From contig JAJRTI010000677.1 in the NCBI GenBank assembly GCA_024278415.1, positions 1-20,711 of the forward strand: a stretch of 20,711 bases of DNA, given 5' to 3'. The stretch comes from Planctomycetota bacterium (lineage in GTDB: Bacteria > Planctomycetota > Brocadiia > JAJRTI01). Position 1 is the stretch's first letter; the number at the start of each line of letters is the position of its first letter. Below, piece after piece: positions 7,116 through 13,506 of the stretch. The notes beneath the pieces were generated by a model. It searched no databases, was not told the origin of the DNA, and saw only the letters and a program-made list of their open reading frames with translations. Position numbers and translations under genes: made by a program.

Positions 7116-8027
7116 TCATAGCACGCCCTCGCGTTCGAGGATCGCCCGCACCTGCGCCAGCTCGTCGTCGCTTAGTGGCGTGAACGGCTGCGCGAGCCGG
7201 TCGCTGTCGAACACGCGCATGAGCATTAGCGCGGACTTGACGGCTTGGATCCCGGCCATGGTCGAGCTGCCGACGAAGAAGCACTCGGTGATGCGGTCGG
7301 CTTGGCGCTGAAGCGCGTCGGCCCGCGCCATGTCTCGCGCCCGCGCGGCCTCGAAGAGGTCGGCCACGAGCCGCGGCGCGAGGTTGCCTAGACCGGTCAC
7401 GAAACCGTCCGCGCCTTGGCTTGCGCCCATGGCCAGCAGCGGGGCCGCGGCGATCATCGCGCTGAAATGCGGGTGCTTCCGCGAGAGTGCGAGGAGCTTC
7501 GTGAAGTAAAGCATGTCCGCACTGCTGTCCTTGATCGCAGCCACGTTCGCGGTTTCGATCAGCTCCTCGACCACGTCTGGCGCCATAGTGACCTTGGACA
7601 TGCGCGGGAAGTTGTAGATGAGGATCGGCAGGTCGGTCTCTTGGCTCAGGCAGCGGTAATGGTTGACGATTGCGGCGTCGTCCATGGGGTAGTAGTAGGG
7701 CGCGATCATCGCGAGGCAATCCGCACCCGCGGCCTCGGCCATGCGCACCAACGGCAGGACGCGCTTGACGCTCGTCTCGCTCACGTTGATGCAAATCTTG
7801 ACGCGGCCCTGGACGGTTTCGGCGACCACATCGCACACGCCCTGTTTCACGTCGTGCGTCAGGAGCGGAAACTCGCCGGTTGTGCCGAGCACGAAGAGGC
7901 CGCTCGCACCACCGTCGATCACGTGTTCGAGCAAGCGAACGAAGCTCGGCACGTCGAGGTTCTCGTCGTCGGTGAGCGGCGTGGGGATGGGCGGGACAAG
8001 GCCGGTGAGGATTCTGGGTGTAGGCAT
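7116..8027 (-). CDS. DapA/NanA-family aldolase-lyase (dihydrodipicolinate synthase-like)
   Basis: This 303-aa protein is a class I (Schiff base) aldolase of the DapA/N-acetylneuraminate lyase family, a TIM barrel that splits or joins pyruvate and an aldehyde. GTTGE is at 48-52, Y138 in LIYNFP is the conserved active-site Tyr, and K166 in AIKDSSAD is the Schiff-base Lys. Length is normal for the family. The pairing with a PfkB kinase 34 bases downstream points to sugar-acid or amino-sugar breakdown rather than lysine synthesis, but this is inference. The start MPTPRILTGLVPPIPTPL is well placed, though no Shine-Dalgarno is visible. A 91-base stem-loop lies 20 bases upstream of the ATG. Annotation as plain dapA would be unsafe. 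Confidence 0.87.
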   Translation of the reverse strand: MPTPRILTGLVPPIPTPLTDDENLDVPSFVRLLEHVIDGGASGLFVLGTTGEFPLLTHDVKQGVCDVVAETVQGRVKICINVSETSVKRVLPLVRMAEAAGADCLAMIAPYYYPMDDAAIVNHYRCLSQETDLPILIYNFPRMSKVTMAPDVVEELIETANVAAIKDSSADMLYFTKLLALSRKHPHFSAMIAAAPLLAMGASQGADGFVTGLGNLAPRLVADLFEAARARDMARADALQRQADRITECFFVGSSTMAGIQAVKSALMLMRVFDSDRLAQPFTPLSDDELAQVRAILEREGVL

Positions 8028-8047
8028 TTGCTAGACGGGTTGAAGGG

Positions 8048-8138
8048 CATCGCCGTCAGGATAACCTGAGCGTCGCAAACTGCCCCCACCGCGAGAGACT
8101 CGGTGGGGAGTCGGACTGAAGTTATCTGGACGGCGGTG
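8048..8138 (-). promoter_or_regulatory. Structured leader element upstream of the dapA-family gene
   Basis: The outer arms 8048-8070 and 8116-8138 match as an inverted repeat at 18 of 23 positions. Read on the minus strand they give a 9/10-pair basal stem, a 2x2 internal loop, GATAAC/GTTATC, and a further short stem. The apex is CCCCACCG/CGGTGGGG, a perfect 8-bp stem. The element ends 20 bases before ATG 8027. I do not recognise it as a known riboswitch; it may be a cis-regulatory RNA or a REP-like repeat. Confidence 0.45.
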
Positions 8139-8146
8139 GGCGCAAG

Positions 8147-8280
8147 GCGGGCTTCGCCCGCAACCCGGGAGCGGATCCCGAGGCTTCGGGATCCGCTCCC
8201 GGCAAGCAGCTTCTTGTTTTTTGTGACAGTTCCGGATGGATAAGGCACTACGCTTTCTCGCAGACTTCGCTGCGAGAAAG
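8147..8280. repeat. Cluster of three perfect hairpins
   Basis: GCGGGC/GCCCGC (8147-8161) is followed by a perfect 17-bp stem with a GGCT loop (8165-8202; arms start CCGGGAGCGG and end CCGCTCCCGG). After a T-rich stretch comes CTTTCTCGCAG/CTGCGAGAAAG (8253-8280), an 11-bp stem with a six-base loop. The T-rich stretch 8211-8222 after the 17-bp stem could make it a plus-strand terminator, but no plus-strand gene precedes it. These look like REP-type elements. Confidence 0.6.
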
Positions 8281-8310
8281 GGGCGGCGGCGCTGCCGTCG
8301 GGCCGCTTGT

Positions 8311-8380
8311 AGTAGGGCGATTTATCGCCCGTCTGCCTCGTGAGAGCAAGGACGTTCGACGGGCAATGAATTGCCCTACT
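8311..8380. repeat. Inverted AGTAGGGC...CCCGTC repeat, each arm itself palindromic
   Basis: Arms 8311-8333 and 8358-8380 are inverted copies matching at 20 of 23 bases. Each arm also folds on itself (GGGCGATTTATCGCCC in the left arm, GGGCAATGAATTGCCC in the right). The whole can form a cruciform. It has the form of a small non-autonomous repeat. Confidence 0.65.
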
Positions 8381-8401
8381 CCAAACCACTCGCACCGCAC
8401 A

Positions 8402-8534
8402 CATCGACAACATGTTGTCGTTCGAAAGCCGCTAAGGGCTGCAAAGCAGCGCTACGCGCTGCGAGCCAAAGCGCCGTCAAGCCGGCGCACTCCACATCGG
8501 AGCGCATCGACAACATGTTGTCGTTCGAAAGCCG
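8402..8534. repeat. 30-bp direct repeats flanking a copy of the TGGAGTGCG-type repeat
   Basis: Identical 30-bp copies lie at 8402-8431 and 8505-8534. Each contains the perfect 16-bp palindrome CGACAACATGTTGTCG. Between them, 8440-8494 repeats 6097-6151 with one mismatch. This could be insertion of the dispersed repeat with target duplication, or a local tandem duplication. Confidence 0.75.
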
Positions 8535-8620
8535 GTAAGCGCCTAAAGGGCAAGGGTTGACGGCGCACACTATAGCAAGTCCCGGGGACGCTCCGAAATG
8601 AGTACACCGTGGTCGTATTC

Positions 8621-8638
8621 CCGCATGCTGGCGCATGC
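8621..8638. repeat. CCGCATGC/GCATGC palindrome (copy 3 of 3)
   Basis: CCGCATGC-TGGC-GCATGC repeats the core seen at 1389-1408 and, inverted, at 5981-6000. The flanking ATTCCC is also shared with copy 1. It lies just upstream of the tyrS promoter. Confidence 0.7.
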
Positions 8639-8665
8639 AGCGACCAACGGCATTGTCGCCAAAAC

Positions 8666-8694
8666 TTGACCGGCGGCCGGCAGTGGCCTATAAT
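8666..8694 (+). promoter_or_regulatory. Sigma-70 type promoter of tyrS (TTGACC-N17-TATAAT)
   Basis: The -35 TTGACC (8666-8671) and the perfect -10 TATAAT (8689-8694) are separated by exactly 17 bases. Transcription should start near 8701, giving a leader of about 53 bases that opens with a small CCCCG/CGGGG hairpin (8703-8716). This is the best promoter in the window and shows that tyrS retains intact expression signals. Confidence 0.75.
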
Positions 8695-8753
8695 CCACGA
8701 CTCCCCGTAGGCGGGGCAACGTTCGCTAAGCGTGTCATCTATTGGAGTGCGAA

Positions 8754-9980
8754 GTGGCCGATTTTTTGCCAGTTGATGAGCAAATGCGCATCCTCAAGCG
8801 CGGCACGGAAGAGATCTTCCCTGAGGAAGAACTTGCCGAGAAGCTTGAGGCGTAGAGGGCGGCCGGCCGGCCTCTGCGCATCAAGTACGGGATCGATCCG
8901 ACCGCGCCGGACGTGCACCTTGGGCACACCGTGCCGATCAGGAAGCTGCGCCACTTCCAAGAGTTGGGCCACCTGCCCGTCATCATCATTGGCGACTATA
9001 CCGCGATGGTCGGCGATCCGTCCGGGCGTGATGAGACGCGCAAGTCGGCGCCCCAGCACGAGGAGGTGCTCGCTCTCGCGCAAACCTACGTGGAACAACT
9101 GGGCAAGATCCTTGACCTGGACCAGATCGAAGTGCGGCACAACGGCGATTGGTTCAAGGACATGACCTTTGCGGATGTCATTTGGCTGACGTCGAAGATC
9201 ACGGTCGCCCGCATTATCGAGCGCGACGATTTCAAGAAGCGCCTGGACGCGGGCATTCCCATTGGCTTGCACGAATGCCTCTATTCCCTGATGCAGGGGT
9301 ACGATTCGGTGATGGTCGAGGCGGACGTGGAGCTTGGCGGCACGGAGCAGAAGCACGCGCTGCTCGTGGGCCGCGACTTGCAGAAGGACGCCGGCCAGAC
9401 GCCCCAGGTGTGCATGACGTTCCCTATCCTCGTCGGCACGGACGGCACGCGCAGGATGGGCAAGAGCCTGGGCAATTATATTGGCATCGATGAGGCGCCG
9501 GAGGAGATGCTGGGCAAGATCATGTCAATTCCGGACCACGCGATGCGGCAGTATTTCGAGTTGACCACGGACTTGCCCGTGGAGCGCATCGAGGAGTTGT
9601 TGAGCGACAAGACGCATCCCCGCGACGCGAAGGCGCTGCTCGCGAAGACCATTGTGGCCCGCTATCATGGCGAGGCCGCGGCGCGGGCGGCGGAGGAGCA
9701 TTTCGACAAGCTTTTCCGGCAACACGAGCAGCCGGACGACATGCCCGATGTCGTGATCACACGGGAGGACTTGAAGGACGGCAAGTTGTGGATCGCGAAA
9801 CTGATTGTGAAGGCTGGCTTCGCCAAGAGCAATGGCGAAGCGCGGCGGCTTGTCGCACAGGGCGGCGTGGTTTTGGATGGGCAGAAGGTCCGCGATCCGA
9901 GTTGGGACTTTGAGCCACAATCGGGCGCCGTGCTGCAAGTCGGCAAGCGGCGATTCGCGGCCCTTCGGGTGCAGGCGTGA
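8754..9980 (+). CDS. tyrS: Tyrosyl-tRNA synthetase interrupted by an in-frame TAG at codon 34
   Basis: The product charges tRNA-Tyr with tyrosine. GTG 8754 has GGAG (8744-8747) six bases upstream and a strong promoter. The frame reads the usual TyrRS N-terminus (EQMRILKRGTEEIFPEEEL), meets TAG at 8853-8855, and continues without shift into RPLRIKYGIDPTAPDVHLGH, the HIGH-type motif (H55-H58). A KMSKS-like RMGKS is at 234-238 and an S4 RNA-binding domain at about 345-405. Total length of 408 codons is normal for the family. The only other candidate start, GTG 8913, would drop the tyrosine/ATP-binding strand YGIDPTAPD just before the HIGH motif, so it is unlikely to give an active enzyme. Everything but one codon looks functional: a base error, a recent nonsense mutation or readthrough are possible. 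Four other genes here stop with TAG, which argues against general reassignment. Confidence 0.9.
8853..8855 (+). other. In-frame amber codon within tyrS
   Basis: TAG follows KLEA and precedes RAAGRPLRIK, a surface-helix position where related enzymes carry variable polar residues. TCG, AAG, GAG, CAG or TGG would each be one substitution away. No frameshift accompanies it. Confidence 0.9.
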
Positions 9981-10058
9981 CCCTTTGGTCCACAGCGACC
10001 CCGCCGCCGGCCTCGTGGCGCTGAGCTTGTGACTGCGTTCAGCAGAAGGAGAACACCG

Positions 10059-11141
10059 ATGCCCCCTTATGGTTTCGGCCTTGTCGGCTGCGGCATGATT
10101 TCGCGCTTCCACGCCGCGGCGATTGATGCGATTCCGAACGCCAAACTGGTCGCGGTGAACGACGTGGCCGAGGCGGCAGCGAGGCGTTTCGGCGAGGAGT
10201 TCGGCGTTGACTGGCATACGGACCTGGACGACATGCTGGCTCGCGACGACGTGGACGTTGTCTGCGTGTGCACGCCCAGCGGGTTCCATCGCAATGCCGC
10301 AGTCGCGGCCGCCGACGCCGGCAAACACGTCGTCGTCGAGAAGCCGTTGGACATCACGCTCGCCAAGTGCGATGCGATCATCGACGCGGCCGAGCGTAAC
10401 AACGTGAAGCTGAGCGGCATCTTTCCCTCTCGTTTTTTTCCGTGCAATCAATTGGTCAAGAAGGCGGTGGACGAGGGCCGTTTTGGCCGCATCACGCTGG
10501 GCGACGTGTACACGAAATGGTGGCGCACGCAAGAATACTACGATGGCGGCGGCTGGCGCGGGACGTGGCGACTCGATGGCGGCGGCGCGCTGATGAACCA
10601 AGGCGTGCATGCCATCGACTTGTTGTTATGGATCATGGGGCCGGCCGAGTCCGTGCAAGCCTTCACCACGTGCCGCTGCCACGAATGCATCGAGGTCGAG
10701 GACACGGCCGTGGCGTGCGTGCGGTTCAAGAGCGGCGCGCTGGGCGTCATCGAGGGCGCCACGTCTGTCTATCCCGGCATGCCCAAGCGGATGGAGATCA
10801 GCGGCGAGAGGGGCACTGTCATCGTGAGCGAGGAAGATATCACCACTTGGCAGTTCGCTGACGAGCGTCCGGAGGACGAGCGAATTCGGCACGAGTTTGC
10901 GCGCAAGGGCAAGACCGCGGGCGGATCCACCGATCCCAAGGCGATCAGCCACGAAGGCCATCAGCGGCAGTTGGAGAACATGATCCGCGCGATTGAAACC
11001 GACACGCCACCCCCTGTTGACGGCCGCGAGGCCCGCAAGGCCGTCGAGTTGATTCTGGCCATCTACCTGTCGTCGCATGAGCAGCGCCTAGTAGAATTGC
11101 CGTTGCGCGAGGATCCGGAGTTTGTTGTGCAAGAGGTCTGA
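10059..11141 (+). CDS. Gfo/Idh/MocA-family NAD(P)-dependent oxidoreductase
   Basis: This 360-aa protein has an N-terminal Rossmann domain with GLVGCGMISRFH (G10-x-G12), which binds NAD(P), and the family's E94-K95-P96 motif with the catalytic Lys. The C-terminal alpha/beta domain contains GGGALMNQGVHAIDLL, with H184 and D187 as the expected active-site residues. Such enzymes oxidise or epimerise sugars, inositols or their derivatives in the cytoplasm; the substrate cannot be told. ATG 10059 is chosen because AAGGAGA (10046-10052) precedes it by the right distance. GTG 10029 upstream would add ten unconserved residues and place the RBS inside the gene. It lies 78 bases after tyrS on the same strand and may be expressed separately. 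A MITE is inserted directly after its stop. Confidence 0.9.
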   Translation: MPPYGFGLVGCGMISRFHAAAIDAIPNAKLVAVNDVAEAAARRFGEEFGVDWHTDLDDMLARDDVDVVCVCTPSGFHRNAAVAAADAGKHVVVEKPLDITLAKCDAIIDAAERNNVKLSGIFPSRFFPCNQLVKKAVDEGRFGRITLGDVYTKWWRTQEYYDGGGWRGTWRLDGGGALMNQGVHAIDLLLWIMGPAESVQAFTTCRCHECIEVEDTAVACVRFKSGALGVIEGATSVYPGMPKRMEISGERGTVIVSEEDITTWQFADERPEDERIRHEFARKGKTAGGSTDPKAISHEGHQRQLENMIRAIETDTPPPVDGREARKAVELILAIYLSSHEQRLVELPLREDPEFVVQEV

Positions 11142-11148
11142 CCAGTGG

Positions 11149-11156
11149 GTAAACCG
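11149..11156 (+). repeat. Target-site duplication, left copy (GTAAACCG)
   Basis: The 8-bp sequence directly before the left terminal repeat of the MITE is identical to 11412-11419 directly after its right end. Confidence 0.85.
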
Positions 11157-11411
11157 GTAACACTTCAGCCGATTGCAACAGCCGTTGGCCCCATGCACGT
11201 GCGCGACAGCGTTTCCGCTTGACGCAACGCTGTTTGGAAGCCCAACGGGCTTCCGGCTTCTAGCCCAGGGTTGCGGCCGCAGGCCGCTACCCTGGGGCCA
11301 GGGCTGATATCCGGAATCCCGTTGGGATTCAGATACCCCAACACGCGGCATTGCACGGAAGCTTTGACAGTATTCCGGGTACCCGACTGTTGTACTTGGC
11401 TGAAGTGTTAC
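11157..11411. mobile_element. 255-bp IS66-like MITE with 14-bp terminal inverted repeats
   Basis: The ends GTAACACTTCAGCC (11157-11170) and GGCTGAAGTGTTAC (11398-11411) are perfect inverted repeats. Similarity continues inward after a gap (CAACAGCC against CAACAGTC). An 8-bp direct duplication, GTAAACCG, flanks the element exactly. Ends beginning GTAA and 8-bp duplications are characteristic of the IS66 family. There is no transposase gene, so the element is non-autonomous. The interior contains several hairpins: GAAGCCC/GGGCTTC, a CCAGGG/CCCTGG arrangement, and AATCCC/GGGATT. It sits between the Gfo/Idh and acyl-CoA synthetase genes and breaks no recognisable gene. Exact target duplications suggest fairly recent insertion. 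Confidence 0.85.
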
Positions 11412-11419
11412 GTAAACCG
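11412..11419 (+). repeat. Target-site duplication, right copy (GTAAACCG)
   Basis: It is identical to 11149-11156 and abuts the right terminal inverted repeat of the MITE. Confidence 0.85.
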
Positions 11420-11516
11420 TAATCTCGCTTACGGCCTGCGTCTGCTCGACAAGAGCCATGACGGCGATTACGATTGCGACGACGACCAAGATTACGCGAG
11501 GTAGGAGAACTGTCCC

Positions 11517-13058
11517 GTGATCCCATCCGGCATCCCCAACCACAGTATCCGCGACTACTGGGTCCACAACCTCCAGAAATTTCCCAACAAGACTGCGGTC
11601 ATCTACGAAGGCGATTCGTGGACCTTCGCCGAATGCGACGCGCGGATCGAGAACGTGCGGCGCCACATGGTGCGCGAGTGGGGGCTCAAGAAGGGCGATA
11701 CGGTCGCCATGGCCATGCCCAACTGCTTCGAGTTCCACGTGGCCTACTGGGCTGTCATCAAACAGGGCGGCGTCGTCGTGCCCGTCAACATCCGGCTCGA
11801 AGTCGATGGCATGAAGCACGTCATTGGCTCGTCCGACGCGGCGATCCTCGTTTCACACTCGGAAAGCTGGGACAACATCAAGCAAGCGGCCGCGCAGTGC
11901 GAGAACATCAAGCACATCGCCACGGTCGGCTTTGCCGACGAGGGCACGACCGAGTTCGACGCGATCGCCAAGACGGAAGGCGAGTGCGTGCCTGACCCTG
12001 AGATCGTCGAGGACGACCTCGCGATCATCATGCACACCTCCGGCACGACCGGCCAGCCCAAGGGCGCGATGGTCACGCACGGGAACCTGATCTTCAACGT
12101 GAAGATGACCATCATCACGCACGGCTTCCGCCATGAAGACGTGCACCTGCTCGTGGTGCCCATGTTCCATTGCACGGGGTTGTACAGCATGCTGCCGTGC
12201 AGCGCGTACCAGGGCAGCACGATTGTGATTGCGCCGCGGCCGCAGATTGGCGAGATCGTCGACCTCATCGAAACGCACCGCATCAGCACCTTCCTCGGCG
12301 TGCCGACCATGTTCCACTTCATGGTGAACCTTCGCGGCATCGAGGCGCGCGATCTGAAGTGCCTGAAGATGATTGGGTACGCGGGCTCGCCAATGCCGGT
12401 GCAGACCATCGCGAAGCTGCGCGAGAAGTTCCCCTGGCTCCAGATGCGCAACTTTTTCGGGCTCACCGAGACCATCTCGGTCACGCACGTGCTGCCCGAC
12501 GCGGACGCGGACGTGCGGCCGCACTCGGTGGGGAAGTTGCTGCCGGAGGTCGCCCATCGGCTGATCGACGACGAGGGCAACGACGTGCCTATCGGCGAGG
12601 TGGGTGAGTTGTGCCTGCGCAGGGAGAACGTGGTCCAGGGCTACTGGAAGCGGCCGGGCCTCATGGAAGAGGCGATGATTGGTGACTGGTTTCGGACTGG
12701 CGACTACGGGATGGAGGACGAGGAGGGCTACCTCTACCTCAAGGGCCGCAAGAAGGACATGATCATTGTGGGCGGTGAGAACGTGTACGCGCTCGAAGTC
12801 GAGACTTGCATCATGCAGCACGAAGGCGTGATGGAGGTTGCGTGCGTGGGCGCGCCGGCCACCGGCGTGCGCGCCTATCTCGGCGAGGTGGTGAAGGCTG
12901 TTGTCGTCGCCAAGGAGGGGGCCGAGTTGGCCGAGCGCGACATCAAGAAGCATTGCGCAGAACGGCTGGCGAGCTACAAGTGCCCCGTTGTCGTCGAATT
13001 CATCGAGAAGCTGCCACGCAACCCGTCGGGCAAGGTGTTGAAGCGCGAGTTGCTCTGA
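11517..13058 (+). CDS. AMP-dependent acyl-CoA synthetase (fatty-acid CoA ligase type)
   Basis: This 513-aa enzyme belongs to the ANL superfamily. It activates a carboxylic acid with ATP to an acyl-adenylate and transfers it to coenzyme A. The P-loop-like TSGTTGQPKG is at residues 174-183. The FFGLTE motif lies around residue 307, and TGDYG and GRKKDMIIVGGENVY in the hinge region mark the move to the C-terminal domain. RNPSGKVLKREL at the end carries the catalytic Lys K506. Length and order match medium/long-chain acyl-CoA ligases; the exact acid is unknown. The start is GTG 11517 with AGGAG (11503-11507) nine bases ahead. No other fatty-acid gene is nearby. A MITE upstream, ending at 11411, separates it from the preceding gene. 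Confidence 0.92.
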   Translation: MIPSGIPNHSIRDYWVHNLQKFPNKTAVIYEGDSWTFAECDARIENVRRHMVREWGLKKGDTVAMAMPNCFEFHVAYWAVIKQGGVVVPVNIRLEVDGMKHVIGSSDAAILVSHSESWDNIKQAAAQCENIKHIATVGFADEGTTEFDAIAKTEGECVPDPEIVEDDLAIIMHTSGTTGQPKGAMVTHGNLIFNVKMTIITHGFRHEDVHLLVVPMFHCTGLYSMLPCSAYQGSTIVIAPRPQIGEIVDLIETHRISTFLGVPTMFHFMVNLRGIEARDLKCLKMIGYAGSPMPVQTIAKLREKFPWLQMRNFFGLTETISVTHVLPDADADVRPHSVGKLLPEVAHRLIDDEGNDVPIGEVGELCLRRENVVQGYWKRPGLMEEAMIGDWFRTGDYGMEDEEGYLYLKGRKKDMIIVGGENVYALEVETCIMQHEGVMEVACVGAPATGVRAYLGEVVKAVVVAKEGAELAERDIKKHCAERLASYKCPVVVEFIEKLPRNPSGKVLKRELL

Positions 13059-13506
13059 GAGGGACGAAACGCACAGGCGCAAAGCGGGTGCCCGCGAGGA
13101 ACTGCGCCGTTCTCGCCAAGACGGGGCGGCCTTCGAGGCCGATGGCGTGGGCCGTACATAAAGCGGGCCGCGGTGTGCAGGTGTGCCGCGGCCCAGCGTA
13201 CTCGAAAGACAGGTGGGATGCCTGCCTCGTGCAGGTAGACGAGCACGCTTAAAAAAGGATAGCACATCGGGAACGTCAAGTCGAGCCCCAAGCGCGGATT
13301 CCGCATGCCCGTGCCGCCGGACTCCGCACAACCACGAGTGCGCACGCCAACATGGAGGTTCTGGACACGCTTGCAGGGCAAGTCTTCCACACCGTGGTGC
13401 GCCAATCCACAAGCCGCTTGCCTGCGCGCGAGCCTGCATGTAACATCCGTACGGTCAAAGTGCATGGCCCCGATCGCGACATGCCAGCAGCAGCGGAGAA
13501 ACCCGG
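13059..13506. other. Intergenic region without a recognisable gene
   Basis: The 448 bases between the acyl-CoA ligase and the GH32 gene contain a GGCCT/AGGCC mini-hairpin near 13130 and the stem-loop at 13165-13194. Open frames on either strand lack conserved character. Near the end is the GH32 ribosome binding site GGAGAA (13495-13500). I see no promoter of good quality. Confidence 0.5.
13165..13194 (+). terminator. Stem-loop downstream of the acyl-CoA synthetase
   Basis: GGGCCGCGG (13165-13173) pairs perfectly with CCGCGGCCC (13186-13194) across a 12-base loop, about 105 bases after the stop. There is no T tract, so its action as a terminator is uncertain. Confidence 0.4.

Noticed and set aside
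8048..8138. Known riboswitch (lysine, T-box or similar) before the dapA-family gene
   Set aside because: I could not match the fold or conserved loops to any class I know, so it is listed only as an unassigned structure.
8853..8855. Genome-wide reassignment of TAG to an amino acid
   Set aside because: The FGGY kinase, spermidine-synthase-like, ispH-ubiA and flippase genes all end with TAG at the expected place.
8913..9980. A shorter tyrS starting at GTG 8913
   Set aside because: It would start at the HIGH motif and lack the tyrosine/ATP-binding strand YGIDPTAPD. The upstream frame has a perfect promoter, RBS and homologous N-terminus.
11271..11504. 77-codon plus-strand frame ending in an Asp-rich tail
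   Set aside because: Most of it lies inside the MITE and it ends in the next gene's RBS; there is no sign of coding constraint.
11853..13439. Long minus-strand open frame of 528 codons
   Set aside because: It is antisense to the acyl-CoA synthetase with no recognisable domain; a shadow of the codon pattern.
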